From: Thermogemmatispora aurantia
GTDB lineage: Bacteria > Chloroflexota > Ktedonobacteria > Ktedonobacterales > Ktedonobacteraceae
Direction of reading: 5' to 3'
DNA length: 64,000 nucleotides
Assembly (NCBI RefSeq): GCF_008974285.1
Contig: NZ_BKZV01000009.1
Span: forward strand, 1-64,000
Program-made: the position numbers and the translations under genes
Notes under the pieces: generated by a model
The model's input: only the letters and a program-made list of their open reading frames with translations
Database searches by the model: none
Told to the model about the DNA's origin: nothing
Shown: positions 50,078 through 59,345 of the stretch, piece by piece
Numbering within the stretch: position 1 is the stretch's first letter
Layout of the letters: the number at the start of each line of letters is the position of its first letter

Positions 50078-51091
50078 ATGAGACTGGCACTCAAGATCAG
50101 GCCGCAGCGAAGCAATCAATACAGCAACATGGTCGAGACCCTCGCCGAGCCAGAGCTACGCGCCAGTCCCCTCGGCCCGGTCATCGAGGAGCTGCAGCGC
50201 ATCGTACTGGGTGGGCAAAGCTATCTGCTGGCGAGGATAGAGGAGGGGCGGCTCGACCGTGAGGAGTGTTTACGTCTGCTGGCTCACCTGGGAACCATTA
50301 GCGAGGTGTACGAATACTTTGCCGAGGTCGGCGGCGTCGAGGGTCCCTTTCTTCGTCCCCTTGCCTGGCCCTGGCAGCCGTTCATCTCGCCGGAGATCGC
50401 TGAAGTACGGCGTTACAAGGGCAAGACCAACGAAATCTTCACCCGCGTCCTGCTGAACGTGGCCCTCTTCGCCGGAGCCTATGCTAGCAGCCGCGAGCGC
50501 CTGCGCATCCTTGATCCCCTGGCCGGCGGAGGGACAACCCTCTTTGTGGCCCTGGCCGCTGGCCACGACGCCTTCGGCATCGAGCAGAAGCGTCAGGATG
50601 TCGAGACGACGGCGGTCTTTCTGCGCCAGTACCTCACTGGCGAGGGGATTGCCTTTAAAGAGATCTGCGAGCGTCGTCGCAGCGGCAAGCGTTACCAGTT
50701 TGAGGTCAGGCCGGCGGGCAAGAGCGGCGAGGGGCGCCTGCTGGTTCTGGTGCATGGCGATAGCAGCGAGGCCCCGCTACATCTGCGTAACATTCCCGGA
50801 GGACCGCGTGTTCATGCCATTGTCGGCGATCTCCCCTATGGCATTCAGCATCTCGGCGAGATCGGTGCACTCCTGCAGCAGGCCCTCCCGGCCTGGAGCG
50901 AGCTGCTGCTGCCTGGGGGGACGCTGGCCCTCGCCTGGAACGCCACGCGTCTCCCACGCCAGGACATCTGCACCCTTGTTGAGCGCTACAGCGGTCTGCA
51001 GCCGCGCAACGATCCACCGTACACGCAATTTGCGCACACGGTGGATCGTGTCATCAAAAAGCGCGACCTGCTCGTCGCTGTCAAAGCCTGA
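50078..51091 (+). CDS. Putative SAM-dependent RNA or DNA methyltransferase
   Basis: The protein has a Rossmann SAM motif LDPLAGGGTTLFVALAAGHD (about residues 149-168) and a GDLPYGIQH catalytic motif, as in N-methyltransferases acting on bases (Trm11-like or DNA N6/N4 types). The N-terminal 110 residues are not recognised and include no clear THUMP domain. An alternative ATG at 50,129 would start MVETLAEPE. There is no restriction gene next to it, so an RNA target is as likely as DNA. The product is 337 residues. Confidence 0.7.
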   Translation: MRLALKIRPQRSNQYSNMVETLAEPELRASPLGPVIEELQRIVLGGQSYLLARIEEGRLDREECLRLLAHLGTISEVYEYFAEVGGVEGPFLRPLAWPWQPFISPEIAEVRRYKGKTNEIFTRVLLNVALFAGAYASSRERLRILDPLAGGGTTLFVALAAGHDAFGIEQKRQDVETTAVFLRQYLTGEGIAFKEICERRRSGKRYQFEVRPAGKSGEGRLLVLVHGDSSEAPLHLRNIPGGPRVHAIVGDLPYGIQHLGEIGALLQQALPAWSELLLPGGTLALAWNATRLPRQDICTLVERYSGLQPRNDPPYTQFAHTVDRVIKKRDLLVAVKA

Positions 51092-51128
51092 GTGGAGGGA
51101 GGGGCCAGGATCATCGTGCTCAGCCCAT

Positions 51129-52262
51129 TCAACTGAGCTGGTTGGCGATGGCAATGGCCTCCTGCTCATCGAGATCGCCGCTGATGCGAATGCCCAGACC
51201 GTGCTCCTTCCAGGCCAGGGTGGGGTTATCGCTGCCTGTTGAATAGGTCGCGGCAGTGCCGCGCAGGGTGAGCGTCGTGCCGCTGGGCAGCGGCTCGTTG
51301 GCCAGAGCCTTGCCTTCGAGGATCGAAAAGCTCTGGTCGCCTTTCAGATAGTGGAGTACAAAGACCTGTCCACTGGCGGTCGAGAGCACATCGACACCCT
51401 CAAGCTGGTAATCGCTCTGCGAGGAGGGGATGCTCAGCAGATGGTAGCCGGCCAGCTGCTCCGCCTGGCCAAGGGTCAGCGTGCCGCTGGTGGGTGTGGC
51501 GCTGGCTTGCAGCAGCGGGGCCACCTGGGCATTGGCGGGTGGAGTGAAGCTAAAGAGACTGTCGGCCAGAGAGCGATTCAGCTCCAGCGTGGGCAGCTGC
51601 AGGGTCACCTGGGCAAAACCCTGTAGATTGAGAACCAGCTTGATGGGCAGATCGTTGCTGCGATCCAGGTAAACATCGCCGCTATAGTCGGGACCGGAGG
51701 CGGCGGATTGCTGAGAGGTGACATGGACGACGGTGGCACTGTGGCCGTCGACAGTCGTCGTCTGCGAGGTCAGCGTGGCCTGGCTCTGGCTGAAGATGGG
51801 ATCGATCAGGTTGAGCGTCAACTGATTGACCGGGTTGGAGCTGCTGCCGAAAAGCGCCGAGCCGTCCTGGCTGTTGATGCTTCCGGTGTAGACAATGTGC
51901 CGCGTGGGATTATAGATCCAGAGCTTCTCCCCGTTGCTGACCGTCAGCTCGCCAACGGGAAAGTCACTCAGGGTCGAGCGCAGAATCAGACTGCGGCTTC
52001 TGGCAGGGGCCGCTTTCCAGATCTCACTTGTTAATGCTCCCTGATAGGTTTCGCCGTCAATTTGAATGGTTACCACCGCGTGCAGTGTCCGTGCTGCCGT
52101 CAGTTGCTGCTCGCTTTGCTGTAACAGATGTTGAGCATTAGCACCGCTGGTGCTGGCTGGTGTCTGCTGCTGGGCCTGACCACTGTTGCAGGCTACCAGC
52201 AGGAGCAGCATCATAAGTGAGAGAGCAAGAGAGCAGCAGCATCTTCTAGTGAAGGTAGACAT
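51129..52262 (-). CDS. LolA-like secreted lipoprotein
   Basis: A signal peptide with lipobox LLVAC (about residues 20-26) is followed by a Ser/Gln/Thr linker. The middle (TVSNGEKLWIYNPTRHIVYT, DVYLDRSNDLPIKLVLN) resembles the LolA/RseB-like fold of predicted outer-surface lipoproteins. The C-terminal 130 residues may be a second domain. It is 377 residues from the ATG at 52,262. It lies downstream of the sigma-Rieske-YtkA genes and may share their transcript. Function is unknown. Confidence 0.7.
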   Translation of the reverse strand: MSTFTRRCCCSLALSLMMLLLLVACNSGQAQQQTPASTSGANAQHLLQQSEQQLTAARTLHAVVTIQIDGETYQGALTSEIWKAAPARSRSLILRSTLSDFPVGELTVSNGEKLWIYNPTRHIVYTGSINSQDGSALFGSSSNPVNQLTLNLIDPIFSQSQATLTSQTTTVDGHSATVVHVTSQQSAASGPDYSGDVYLDRSNDLPIKLVLNLQGFAQVTLQLPTLELNRSLADSLFSFTPPANAQVAPLLQASATPTSGTLTLGQAEQLAGYHLLSIPSSQSDYQLEGVDVLSTASGQVFVLHYLKGDQSFSILEGKALANEPLPSGTTLTLRGTAATYSTGSDNPTLAWKEHGLGIRISGDLDEQEAIAIANQLS

Positions 52263-52449
52263 AGAGGGCCTCTCCGTTGCAGAATGGCACATCTTTACAT
52301 AAGGATATGCAAGTCAAAATTTTTAGACTACAGAGAGAAGCATCGTAAAGATGCTTTCCTATTCTACGCTGGTGGGGTCCCAAGGGCAAGGAGGTAGGAA
52401 AGAGAGAGCAAGGAGCTGACGGGCAGAGCAGGCGGAGAGGCTCCGAGCA

Positions 52450-52881
52450 TTAGTGAGCAGTGACCTGAAAAAGAAGCGACGTATCGGGGTGGGCGGCGCG
52501 CCGGATGGTCACATGCAGTTGCCAGAGGCCGGCCATGACGAATTGCACCCGGGCGCGATAGAGACCGTCGCTGCTGGGGAGGGCGGAGACCGTGGGCAGG
52601 TCCATATCCATCTCTGGCATTGTGCTTTCTACCTGAACGTGTGCATCGTTGATCAGCGTACCGCTGGCGGCCTCGGCAATGCGTAACATGACGGTGGCGG
52701 GTTGTGTGCTGAGAGGCGGGTCGGGACTCAGCTGGAGGGTGACCTCATAGGGGCCGGCGCGTACCTGCCGTTGTCCTGACTCCGAGGAGACTGGTGGTAG
52801 GTTGGCCACCAGGCCCCCCAGCCAGGTCAGCAGTGCCAGAAAGAGCAGGCCGAGCAGAATAACGAGTAGATTGCGTCTCAT
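52450..52881 (-). CDS. YtkA/FixH-like exported protein
   Basis: A single N-terminal membrane segment (about 4-28) precedes a beta-rich domain with GPYEVTLQLSPDPPLSTQPA, DAHVQVESTMPEMDMDLPTV and GLYRARVQFVMAGLWQLHVT. The Met-rich MPEMDMD and overall pattern match YtkA-like domains, some of which handle copper. It follows the Rieske gene by 13 nt, so the two are likely co-transcribed. The role is inferred. Confidence 0.75.
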   Translation of the reverse strand: MRRNLLVILLGLLFLALLTWLGGLVANLPPVSSESGQRQVRAGPYEVTLQLSPDPPLSTQPATVMLRIAEAASGTLINDAHVQVESTMPEMDMDLPTVSALPSSDGLYRARVQFVMAGLWQLHVTIRRAAHPDTSLLFQVTAH

Positions 52882-52894
52882 TCTGTTTTTGCTC

Positions 52895-53872
52895 TTAAGA
52901 AGATGATGTGGTGGCGGGAATCCTCACGTAGATCTTACCATCCTCGATGCGGATGTCAAGCCGCGGCAGGGGAGCCAGGTAGCGCAGGCGTCCGGCGGTC
53001 GGATCTGCCGCTCCGCTGGCGGTGAAGACGCCGCCGTGGCAGGGGCAATGGAACTTGCCATCGCTCTCCTGCCACTCGACCAGGCATCCCATATGTGTGC
53101 AGGCCGCTGAAAAAGCGATGATCTCCTCACCAGAGGTCGCAGTCGCAGACTCATTGCCACCAGACCAGGCCCCTGATCCATGCTCGCTACTGGTGCTAGG
53201 GCTGTGCTCCTGACGGATCACATAGCCAGCGATTGTCTCGGTGACAAAGCGCACCGGCTGCTGACCCAGGGCCGAGACCTCAGTGACAAAGTGCCAGCGC
53301 GAAGGCACATTGGCCCCAATCAGGGCTGGGTAGGCCGGAGGAGCACCTGGCCCCGTGCTCGTCGGCGTAGAACCTGGAGTGGCCGGGCCTGCCCCCCCGT
53401 GAGGCCGGCCACTGGCCTCTTGGAGGGCGCGATCAAGCCCGGCGCCGGCCACCAGCGAGGCGGCGGCCACCGCGCTACCTGCCAGCAGACGACGGCGCGA
53501 GAGCCGAGAACGTCTCTCGGCGGAGGGCGGTGGGGAGGTGGCGGGAGGAGAAGCGGCGGGCGAGATCAGCGGTTCCACGGTGGAGGATGCGCTCGCCGTA
53601 CTTGACCCGACGGCCTCCGCCGACTCGCTCAGGTCTTCTTTCTGGGTGGCCAGCTCACGCTCCAGGCGCGCACGCAGCTCGGCCACAAACTCCGGGCGAG
53701 GCTCCGCGGCGCCGGGAGCCGCTGCGCGCAAGAGAGCTGCCAGGCGATAGAGACGCGCCTGCGCTGGCGTCAGCTCCGCGGACAGCGGCGGCTTGCGGTC
53801 CTCCTGCAACGCTGCAAGATAGCGCTCTAGCTCCAGATAGTCCTCAAAGCGTTCCTGGTCTCCCTCGGGCAT
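52895..53872 (-). CDS. Putative anti-sigma N-terminus fused to a Rieske iron-sulfur domain
   Basis: Residues 1-75 are helical and charged, like small anti-sigma regions encoded next to ECF sigma genes. A Pro/Ser/Ala linker leads to SRRRLLAGSAVAAASLVAGA (about 128-147), a twin-arginine-like membrane segment. The C-terminal domain holds the Rieske ligands CTHMGC and CPCHGG with LRYLAPLPRLDIRIEDGKIY. The cluster would sit outside the membrane. The 325-residue fusion lies 52 nt after an ECF sigma gene. The anti-sigma part is inference from position and composition. Confidence 0.75.
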   Translation of the reverse strand: MPEGDQERFEDYLELERYLAALQEDRKPPLSAELTPAQARLYRLAALLRAAAPGAAEPRPEFVAELRARLERELATQKEDLSESAEAVGSSTASASSTVEPLISPAASPPATSPPPSAERRSRLSRRRLLAGSAVAAASLVAGAGLDRALQEASGRPHGGAGPATPGSTPTSTGPGAPPAYPALIGANVPSRWHFVTEVSALGQQPVRFVTETIAGYVIRQEHSPSTSSEHGSGAWSGGNESATATSGEEIIAFSAACTHMGCLVEWQESDGKFHCPCHGGVFTASGAADPTAGRLRYLAPLPRLDIRIEDGKIYVRIPATTSSS

Positions 53873-53924
53873 AAACCTCGCCTCCCTTCCGGTCCGTTAC
53901 CTTCACCGGATGCCTCCATTCTCG

Positions 53925-54497
53925 TTAGCCTGTCACAACGCTCTCCAATTCGGCGGCGCGCTTGAGCGCCCGGAATTGAAGGACCTTCACATTGGCCTCG
54001 CTCAACCCTAGACGGAGGGCGGTCTCCTTGATCGAGAGGTTCAAAAGAAAACGGCAGATCAACACCTCGCGGTAATGGGCGGGAAGGGCCTGCAGGATAC
54101 GCTGGACGCGCTCGGCTGGTCGCTCGTCAGGGCAGGAGAGCGACACTTCCTCGCTTGGCCCCTGCCAGCCGGCATCGAGCAGCTCCTCAAGAGAATCAAG
54201 AGGAAAGCGATAATGACTGCGCCAATAGTCGGCCAGAGTGGTCCTGGCGACCTGGAAGAGCCAGCGCTGCCAGCTCGCGCTGCCAGCGCCGCGCTCGCTG
54301 CTGAGCAGGCGCACGGCTTTCATGAAGATCTGCGAGGTCAGGTCCTCGGCCTCTTCACGATTGCCAACTTTGCTGTAGACATAGCGATAGATGAGATGAA
54401 GATTATCCTCATAGAAGCGTTGAAATGCTTGCACATCCACGGCATCCTGTCCTGTTGCAAGGTTTCGCTCCTGTTTGCTCTGGCGTGCGATATTCAC
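53925..54497 (-). CDS. ECF-type RNA polymerase sigma factor
   Basis: The 190-residue protein has sigma region 2 (FYEDNLHLIYRYVYSKVGNR, EEAEDLTSQIFMKAV, with WLFQVARTTLADYWR) and region 4 (LQALPAHYREVLICRFLLNL, SIKETALRLGLSEANVKVLQ). No region 1 or 3 is present, so it is an ECF factor. The GTG at 54,497 follows GAGGAGGGC; a longer reading adds 14 residues without a ribosome site. It heads the operon with the Rieske fusion. Confidence 0.9.
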   Translation of the reverse strand: MNIARQSKQERNLATGQDAVDVQAFQRFYEDNLHLIYRYVYSKVGNREEAEDLTSQIFMKAVRLLSSERGAGSASWQRWLFQVARTTLADYWRSHYRFPLDSLEELLDAGWQGPSEEVSLSCPDERPAERVQRILQALPAHYREVLICRFLLNLSIKETALRLGLSEANVKVLQFRALKRAAELESVVTG

Positions 54498-54543
54498 ATT
54501 GGCCCTCCTCGCCCTGCCTGCGCACAGGCCGAGGCCCAACAGC

Positions 54544-54606
54544 TACGTCGATCAGTTACAGTCTATCTCAGATAGCCACCTACCTATTACGTCAGCGGGT
54601 TACAGT
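54544..54606 (-). promoter_or_regulatory. Duplicated motif upstream of the ECF sigma gene
   Basis: On the minus strand ACTGTAAC, seven other bases, then CGTA occurs twice, at 54,588-54,606 and 54,544-54,562, the starts 44 bp apart. The sites lie about 50 and 90 nt before the GTG. They could be operator sites or elements of the sigma factor's own promoter. Confidence 0.45.
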
Positions 54607-55345
54607 AAGATAAGAAAAGAAAGAGAGAGGGAAGGAGGGAGAGAGAGGAGGGGCGGGGTTCCCCTGGGTCAAAGCGAGCGAGCGAGTAGCGGAAGCTGAG
54701 GAGCGCCAGGTTTGCGTGGCGATGGCAACTGCAGTATAATAGGCAATGCAGCAGGAGCGTCGGCGCCCCCACCCAGTGAGGAGCGCCGCGGGGAGCACTG
54801 CGGCGCGAAGGAAAGCGCGTCATGAGGAGAGGCGGCCAGGCAAAGCAAGCAAGAGAACGCCAACTGATTGGCTTGCTGGGCCACCGAAGCGCCAGGGATG
54901 CGCGCCTGATCCTCCCGTGCGCTCTCTCCGGGCTGACCGGGGAGGTATCGACAGGCAGAGAGCGAAAACGACACACCCTGGCTGTCTGACTGAGTGCTGA
55001 GCGGTGCGTCTCGTTCAGCGCTAGCAACAGAAGCAAAGCAAGCAAAGCAACAGCACAACATTACGACTACATCAGAGGCGGGAGCGGTGGGTGAGTGCAC
55101 TCGAAGAGGTTGTCCTGGATGGCCTTCCTATCAAAGATCAGCAAGCAGGTACGACGTTGCTAGACATCCCGAGGCTAGGGGATAGTGAAGCGCGGGGCCG
55201 CGCCTGGTACGCCATGCAAGCGAGATGGGGGGAAAGAGGAAGGGAAAAGAAGAGACAGCTCCCGGCTTCAACGACTTCAATATCTCCCGGCCCGTCCGTG
55301 CAGCGCTTTTCCCCCGCCTCCGCCTGATGAGAATCGAGGAGCGGC
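54607..55345. other. Spacer upstream of sdhC
   Basis: This stretch has no supported gene. It contains a promoter at 54,712-54,740 and then about 600 nt of leader with GC-rich inverted repeats such as CGGCGC/GCGCCG near 54,760-54,790. The open frames present lack motifs and ribosome sites. Confidence 0.6.
54712..54740 (+). promoter_or_regulatory. Promoter upstream of the sdh operon
   Basis: TTGCGT and TATAAT are 17 bp apart. It faces sdhC, which starts about 600 nt downstream. Confidence 0.6.
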
Positions 55346-55726
55346 ATGTATAAAGGACAATCTGGAATGTGGTCCTGGCTGCTGCATCGCGTGACAGGAC
55401 TGGCGGTTCTTCTCTTCCTGCTTGTGCACATTGTCGATATTGGATTGCTCTCCTTTGGCCCCGATGTCTACAACGAAGGCATTGCCCTCTTTAGCACTGG
55501 CATTGTGCGCGTCATCTCGCTCGGGCTGATTGCCTCCGTGCTCTACCATGCCTTCAACGGCGTGCGCATTATTTTAATCGATTTCTGGCCACGGGGTGCT
55601 CGCTACCAGGGGATCATGTTTGCGGTAGTGATGATCATCACGATTCTCTGCTTCCTGCCGATGGCCTATTTTGTGGTGGCGCCCATTTTCCAGCCCGGTA
55701 CCTCTGCCGTGGCGCTGCCGATGTGA
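55346..55726 (+). CDS. sdhC: Succinate dehydrogenase cytochrome b subunit SdhC
   Basis: This 126-residue protein has three membrane helices and begins MYKGQSGMWSWLLHRVTGLA; HRVTG and the later LYHAFNGVRIILIDFW carry the quinone-site and haem histidine region of SdhC. It anchors the complex and passes electrons to quinone. GAGGAG lies before the ATG. Confidence 0.9.
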   Translation: MYKGQSGMWSWLLHRVTGLAVLLFLLVHIVDIGLLSFGPDVYNEGIALFSTGIVRVISLGLIASVLYHAFNGVRIILIDFWPRGARYQGIMFAVVMIITILCFLPMAYFVVAPIFQPGTSAVALPM

Positions 55727-56133
55727 GAGTAGTAGGCGGCGAGGACGATAAGGAGACAGGGCCTCGTGCCCCGGGCCTGTGCTCTGCGCCTCGCCTGCTG
55801 ACTGTCCACTCTGCCCTGCCTGCCAGCGAGCGAGCGAACAAACCAGCGAGGGAGTGAATCCCGCGCAGTCAGCCTGGCTCCCCGACAACTCCCTGGTGAG
55901 CGCGGCGGCGACTGAGTGCCGCGGAAAGGTCAGTGAGCACTAGCTCTCTCGATCGATCCTGCTTTGTTGGAAGACCTGCGGGAGACGCGGTCGCTGAAGG
56001 AAGAAGTGGAGGTTGAACAGAGAAGAGCAGCAGCGGAGACAAGGACTTGCTGACCAGCCGGCTCCTGTGGCGCAATGTCGCGCCTGCCTGCTATGATGAC
56101 GATCTTGCTCTCGTGAAGAGGAGTGCTGTAGCT
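55727..56133. other. Spacer between sdhC and sdhD
   Basis: This 407-nt gap is unusual inside an sdh operon. It has short AGCG tracts near 55,824-55,839 and a possible extended -10 (TGC-TATGAT at 56,089-56,097) that could serve sdhDAB. No gene is supported. Confidence 0.55.
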
Positions 56134-56553
56134 ATGTTACGTATTTCCAGTGGCTATGGCCCGCGTCCCACGGGCGGCGGCTTTGAGACCTTTTCCTGGT
56201 ACTTCTTCCGTGTCTCAGGGGTCGCACTTATTTTCCTGGCGATCATCCATCTGATTCTTATGCACGTCACTACTGATGTCGCCTGCACCAGCTATCAGTT
56301 TGTGGCCCATCGCTATCAAAATCCTTACTGGCGTCTCTATGACTGGCTACTGCTGACGCTGGCGCTATTGCATGGTATGAACGGTCTGCGCGTTGTTATC
56401 GATGACTATGTTCGCAATCGCGGCTGGCGCCTGTTCTTGCTCTCGCTGGTAGGGCTGGCGACGCTGGCGTTCTTCTTGCTTGGAACGATTACGATTGTGA
56501 CCTTCCAGCCTGTGGCCAGTGCACTGCAGGGTGCTTCCTGTGTGACCCACTAG
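56134..56553 (+). CDS. sdhD: Succinate dehydrogenase membrane anchor subunit SdhD
   Basis: Three membrane helices are present, with WYFFRVSGVALIFLAIIHLI and LALLHGMNGLRVVIDDYVRN, the latter resembling the haem/quinone region of SdhD. The ATG at 56,134 follows AGGAG by 11 nt; an upstream in-frame start was rejected as it lacks such a site. The product is 139 residues. sdhA follows in 16 nt. Confidence 0.87.
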   Translation: MLRISSGYGPRPTGGGFETFSWYFFRVSGVALIFLAIIHLILMHVTTDVACTSYQFVAHRYQNPYWRLYDWLLLTLALLHGMNGLRVVIDDYVRNRGWRLFLLSLVGLATLAFFLLGTITIVTFQPVASALQGASCVTH

Positions 56554-56569
56554 AGAGAGGGGAATCGTT

Positions 56570-58306
56570 ATGTACCAGAAATTTGATGTGGTCATCGTCG
56601 GCGCTGGCGGCGCCGGGCTGATGGCAGCGATGCAGCTTCCCAACGCCAGCGTGGCCGTCCTCTCGAAGGTCTATCCCACGCGCTCCCATACGGGTGCAGC
56701 CCAGGGAGGAGTGGCGGCAGCGCTGGGCAATCTTGAGGAAGACCACTGGAAGTGGCATATGTACGATACCGTCAAGGGTGGCGACTATCTGGTCGACCAG
56801 CCAGCGGCGGAGATCCTGGCGCGCGATGCCATCGACGCCATCTATGAGCTGGAGCATCGGGGGCTGCCCTTTAATCGCACGCCGGACGGGCGCATCGATC
56901 AGCGCCGCTTTGGTGGCCATACGCGCAACTACGGCGAAGCGCCAGTACGCCGCTCATGTTACGCTGCCGATCGCACGGGGCATATGCTGCTCCAGACCAT
57001 GTACCAGAACGCCATCAAGAACCAGGTGCGCTTCTTTAATGAGTTTCTGGCCCTGGATCTGCTGATTAACGAAGGCCGCGTCTGTGGCGTGGTGGCCCTG
57101 GAGATTCGTACGGGCGAGATTCATACCTTCCATGCCAAGGCGGTCCTCTTTGCCACTGGTGGCTATGGTCGTGCCTGGCGGGTGACCAGCAATGCTTTTG
57201 CCTGTATGGGTGATGGCATGGCGATCGCCTACCGCCGCGGCATTCCCCTGGAGGATATGGAGATGTATCAGTTCCATCCTACGGGCCTCTATAAGGTGGG
57301 AGTGCTGCTGAGCGAAGGGGCCCGGGGCGAAGGGGCGCGCCTGCTCAACGGCAAGGGCGAGTATTTTATGGAGCGCTACATGCCCACCCTCAAGGACCTG
57401 GCGCCGCGCGATATTGTCTCCCGTTGCATCATTAAAGAGATCAAGGAGGGGCGCGGCGTCAATGGCGAAGATTATGTCTATCTTGATCTGCGCCACCTGG
57501 GCGAGAAGGTTATCACGGAGAAGCTGCCTGATATCACCGAGTTCGCGCGCAATTACCTGGGCGTGGAGCCGATTCGCGAGCCGGTGCCCATCCAGCCAAC
57601 GGCCCATTATGCAATGGGCGGCATCCCGACCGACAACGATGGGCGCGTGGTCATCGATTCGAAGTGGACGCCACTGCCGGGCTTCTACGCCGCTGGCGAG
57701 GTGGCCTGCGTCTCGGTGCACGGAGCCAATCGCCTGGGCACGAATTCGCTGGTCGATCTGATCGTCTTCGGGCGCCGCGCCGGTAAGCACATGGCCAGGT
57801 TCATCGCGGAAAACGATCATGTTCCTCTGCCGCCGCATCACGAGGACTTTGCCCGCGAGATGGTCGACCATCTCCTGACCTCGAAGGGGGGCGAATCAGC
57901 GGCGCGCATCCGCAATGAGCTGCAGGGCGAGATGCTGGAGAACGTCTTTGTCGAGCGCCAGGAGAAGGGCCTGCAGCATGCTATGGACACCATCGCTGGC
58001 CTCCAGGAGGCGTATAAGAAGGTCCAGCTTCAAGATAAAGGCAAGACCTTTAACACGGAGCTGGTCGAGGCCATCGAACTGGGCTTCCTGCTGGACTGCG
58101 CGGCGGCCACCGTTCACGGCGCTCTCGCTCGCAAAGAGAGTCGTGGCGCTCACTATCGCCTCGATTATCCCGAGCGTGACGATGTCAACTGGCTCAAGCA
58201 TACCTTGATCTATAAAGGTGATGGGACCTGTGAAGCCCGTCTCGACTATAAGGATGTCATCCTGATCGATGACCCGATCTTTAAGCCCAAGGAACGCAAG
58301 TACTAA
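56570..58306 (+). CDS. sdhA: Succinate dehydrogenase flavoprotein subunit
   Basis: SdhA oxidises succinate to fumarate. The 578-residue protein has the FAD-binding VVIVGAGGAGLMAAM, the covalent flavin histidine in RSHTGAAQGG (His40), substrate residues in MEMYQFHPTGLY and PTAHYAMGGIPTD, and GANRLGTNSLVDL. The C-terminal domain is complete. It serves the TCA cycle and respiratory chain with SdhB, C and D. Confidence 0.97.
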   Translation: MYQKFDVVIVGAGGAGLMAAMQLPNASVAVLSKVYPTRSHTGAAQGGVAAALGNLEEDHWKWHMYDTVKGGDYLVDQPAAEILARDAIDAIYELEHRGLPFNRTPDGRIDQRRFGGHTRNYGEAPVRRSCYAADRTGHMLLQTMYQNAIKNQVRFFNEFLALDLLINEGRVCGVVALEIRTGEIHTFHAKAVLFATGGYGRAWRVTSNAFACMGDGMAIAYRRGIPLEDMEMYQFHPTGLYKVGVLLSEGARGEGARLLNGKGEYFMERYMPTLKDLAPRDIVSRCIIKEIKEGRGVNGEDYVYLDLRHLGEKVITEKLPDITEFARNYLGVEPIREPVPIQPTAHYAMGGIPTDNDGRVVIDSKWTPLPGFYAAGEVACVSVHGANRLGTNSLVDLIVFGRRAGKHMARFIAENDHVPLPPHHEDFAREMVDHLLTSKGGESAARIRNELQGEMLENVFVERQEKGLQHAMDTIAGLQEAYKKVQLQDKGKTFNTELVEAIELGFLLDCAAATVHGALARKESRGAHYRLDYPERDDVNWLKHTLIYKGDGTCEARLDYKDVILIDDPIFKPKERKY

Positions 58307-58351
58307 GCGCGTCCCAGCTTCAGGGAGACGCTCTAAGACAGGTGAGGTGCT

Positions 58352-59059
<708 letters not shown>

Positions 59060-59345
59060 GCAACTACGGTAGCGCTGGGTGCGAAATCGTTTCGCTTCGT
59101 CGTGCGCTCCGGCGGAAGGCGCTGGGGCTGAGGGCGAGGGACGAAAGGAAAGAGGGCCAGCGCCAGGCGCCCAGCCCGGCAGGTACCGGGGCCAGCCGCC
59201 CTCGGGCCGTCCGAGCTGGGCCGCTTTGTGGGGAAGGGGGCTCTCTGCTACCCCCTCTTCTTCTCAGCCTGTCGGGCTGGAGGCCGGGGTCCTTATCTTA
59301 TCTGGTAAAGGTGCTAGCGCCAAGCTAGCGAGGAGTGCTGACGCT

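Noticed and set aside
50078..51091. A restriction-modification DNA methyltransferase
   Set aside because: The DLPYG motif is shared by RNA and DNA enzymes and there is no restriction endonuclease beside it, so the specific assignment is not supported.
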